From positions 48,591,672 to 48,655,671 of the forward strand of contig CM075857.1 in NCBI GenBank assembly GCA_037975125.1: 64,000 nt of DNA, written 5' to 3'. Positions 62,221 through 64,000 of this stretch are shown here, in pieces. Each line of letters begins with the position of its first letter. Positions within the stretch are counted from its first letter, which is position 1. The notes under the pieces were generated by a model. The model ran no database searches. It was not told where the DNA came from and saw only the letters and a list, made by a program, of their open reading frames with translations. Origin of the DNA: Latrodectus hesperus. Its lineage: Eukaryota > Arthropoda > Arachnida > Araneae > Theridiidae. The position numbers and the translations under genes are program-made.

Positions 62221-62408
62221 ATTAAACTATACATAAATATATTAAAGTTTTATATAAATTAGTATAAGATTTCAAGTTTTAGATAAAATAGTAGAATACA
62301 CTGATAATATTTAAATTACAAAAATAGTGACTTTCTTAAACTTTCTTCAATTTGACTCGAGTATCCTATCATTTACTACAGTTTAATAATTTTATTATAT
62401 TAATTTTG

Positions 62409-62411
<3 letters not shown>

Positions 62412-62483
<72 letters not shown>
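62412..62483. repeat. (TA)n microsatellite, 72 bp (intron 3)
   Basis: Pure TA array followed by a few TAAATATATATA variants. Confidence 0.95.
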
Positions 62484-62487
<4 letters not shown>

Positions 62488-64000
62488 TATATAAACATTT
62501 CATTAACAGGCATGGATAGTTAAATCTGCATTATATTGGATTCATAATTTTATAGACACTTATATTAATGTAATATTGTACGAATAAAAACGAAATAAAT
62601 AAAACGAGTAAAAAATAAAACGAAAACGAGCAAAACGAAATAAATATTGAGTAACATAGTTTCAGAATAAAAATTACAACACTTATTTTTATCAAAATTC
62701 AGTTAAATGTAGTACACATTATTAATTATGCTGAATAAAATTTCAGATAAACTTTAATTTTGTTCTTTTTTAAATATAGTACTAATAAAATTACTACGAT
62801 TTCTTATTGTTTAGGTAGCAATACTTATAGTATTTAAAATAAATTGAAGAACATTACGTCAAAAATAATTAAAACTTAAGATATTGACATTCAAGATACC
62901 AATTTAAAAATGAAGTAATTAAGATCTTTTAGCAATATTAAGAACATTTTCTGGAATATATATCAATGCAAAATTATTTTAATAGAGCAAATACGGTAAA
63001 TTATATAACTTACAAACAGATTTTTTATGAAATTGAATCAATTTTAAATAACTAGAAATTAATTTACTCTTTTTTAATTGTAAGGTAAGAAAGGTAAGGA
63101 TTTATAAGTATCTTAATTAATTATACATTACTTAGCTAAATTTTAAAAATATGATTTTAATTTTTTTATAAAATTATAGAAATATTTCTATAAAATGATT
63201 AAGACAACATTATGAACTTTTATATTAAATCTAGAATATTATGTCATAAAAATTTATTTGTAAAATTGAAGTGAATCTTTTTAGGTTATAGATTGAAAAT
63301 TTCATTCTTTCAATATGAAATTTTTGTGAAATTAAAATCATTTTGCTCTTTTTACATTTTAAATCTGTAGAAACTAAATATAATCAGCAATTTAAAATAT
63401 ATCTTTATTGAGAATATTGGCTCTCAAAATCCTGAATATATTTAGCTTATGTTATTTTTATTTAATACTTTGGTTAATAAAAATAATCTGTTTTGTATTA
63501 TTTTTATCATACTATTATTAATAAATTAATATTTTCTGAATAAGCCATTTTCCATTGGATTAATAATTTGACAAGCATTACTAATGATTTCTTTTGTCTA
63601 ATATATTATGTTGTTTGTACTAACCAATACAAATAAGATAAAAATGCAGACTAGTTGACAACGGAAATGGGAAACATAATAGGTAATATTTTCATACAAG
63701 CATTGATATTTCTTAAAACTTCTTCATTTGGATATTGTATATATACAGAGTCAGACTATATAAAATATAAATTCTTCTTCACAAAATTATTGATAACAAA
63801 TTTTCAATTACTTTGTTTTAAAATAAAAAGCATTGTAGCTCCTAAAAGTTAGATAATTTTTAATGAATTATGCTTTTTTATTGGTCACATAGAAGCCACA
63901 TATTTACTAGTTTAATTCATTTTTCTCTAGTATTTTTCATTAAAATATAAATATAAATATTCTTTCAAAAATTTCTGATGTTGCCAAAATTATACTTAAC

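Larger units (their letters stand above)
61832..64000 (+). other. Dop2R: Start of intron 3 of the dopamine receptor gene, continuing past the window
   Basis: Begins with a GTAAAT donor directly after the RIFK codons at the end of TM5. It holds a 32-bp tandem repeat and a short (TA)n array, listed separately, and otherwise AT-rich sequence with no recognisable coding exon. The exon(s) for the third intracellular loop and TM6-TM7 should lie to the right of position 64000. Confidence 0.85.

Noticed and set aside
63655..63852. 65-codon + strand frame near the right edge as a further receptor exon
   Set aside because: It has no TM6/TM7 motifs (FxxxWxP, NPxxY) and no basic ICL3 sequence; the composition fits chance.

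Overview
The window is very AT-rich animal nuclear DNA with split genes, long introns and abundant decayed transposons. It holds part of one recognisable host gene on the + strand, a D2-like dopamine receptor (Dop2R family). Three coding exons are visible: 30637-30969, 59497-59606 and 61579-61831. Joined in frame they give about 232 residues, from the extracellular N-terminus through transmembrane helix 5. The third intracellular loop, helices 6-7 and the C-tail must lie beyond position 64000. The receptor is of the invertebrate (arthropod) type. The transposon families (a Tcb1-like Tc1 relic, a mariner, spider-style non-LTR and Ty3/gypsy relics) and the long (TA)n arrays make an arachnid, probably a spider, my best guess. 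That guess rests on recalled family resemblance, not a search.

Layout. Positions 1-30458 are intergenic or upstream non-coding DNA. They contain a 71-bp tandem duplication near 2 kb, a non-LTR RNase H relic (about 6430-7290), a nearly intact mariner (7651-8915), a heavily decayed Ty3/gypsy pol relic on the - strand (about 13500-14700), a (TA)n array at 21 kb and a compound (CA)n(TA)n array at 27.5 kb. A perfect 24-bp inverted repeat lies about 280 bp upstream of the receptor start codon.

Positions 30459-30969 hold the first coding exon with a probable 5' UTR segment behind a 3' splice site. Intron 1 (30970-59496, 28.5 kb) is the main sink for mobile DNA. It holds head-to-head reverse-transcriptase fragments of a probable Penelope-like element flanked by (TA)n arrays (32.9-34.8 kb), a non-autonomous RTE/SINE-like repeat (35.2-36.2 kb), a Tc1/Tcb1-like relic (45.8-47.1 kb), a tRNA-derived SINE (49.0-49.3 kb), eight of the window's eleven (TA)n arrays, and a second perfect hairpin (26-bp arms) at 56.2 kb. 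Intron 2 is about 2.0 kb. Intron 3 begins at 61832 and runs off the window.

No bacterial-type genes, operons, CRISPR arrays, rRNA or intact tRNA genes were seen. Most apparent open reading frames are translations of dinucleotide repeats or chance frames in AT-rich DNA. The most unusual structures are the head-to-head retroelement, in which the two arms carry complementary parts of one RT domain, and the two near-identical-format perfect hairpins with 4-nt loops.
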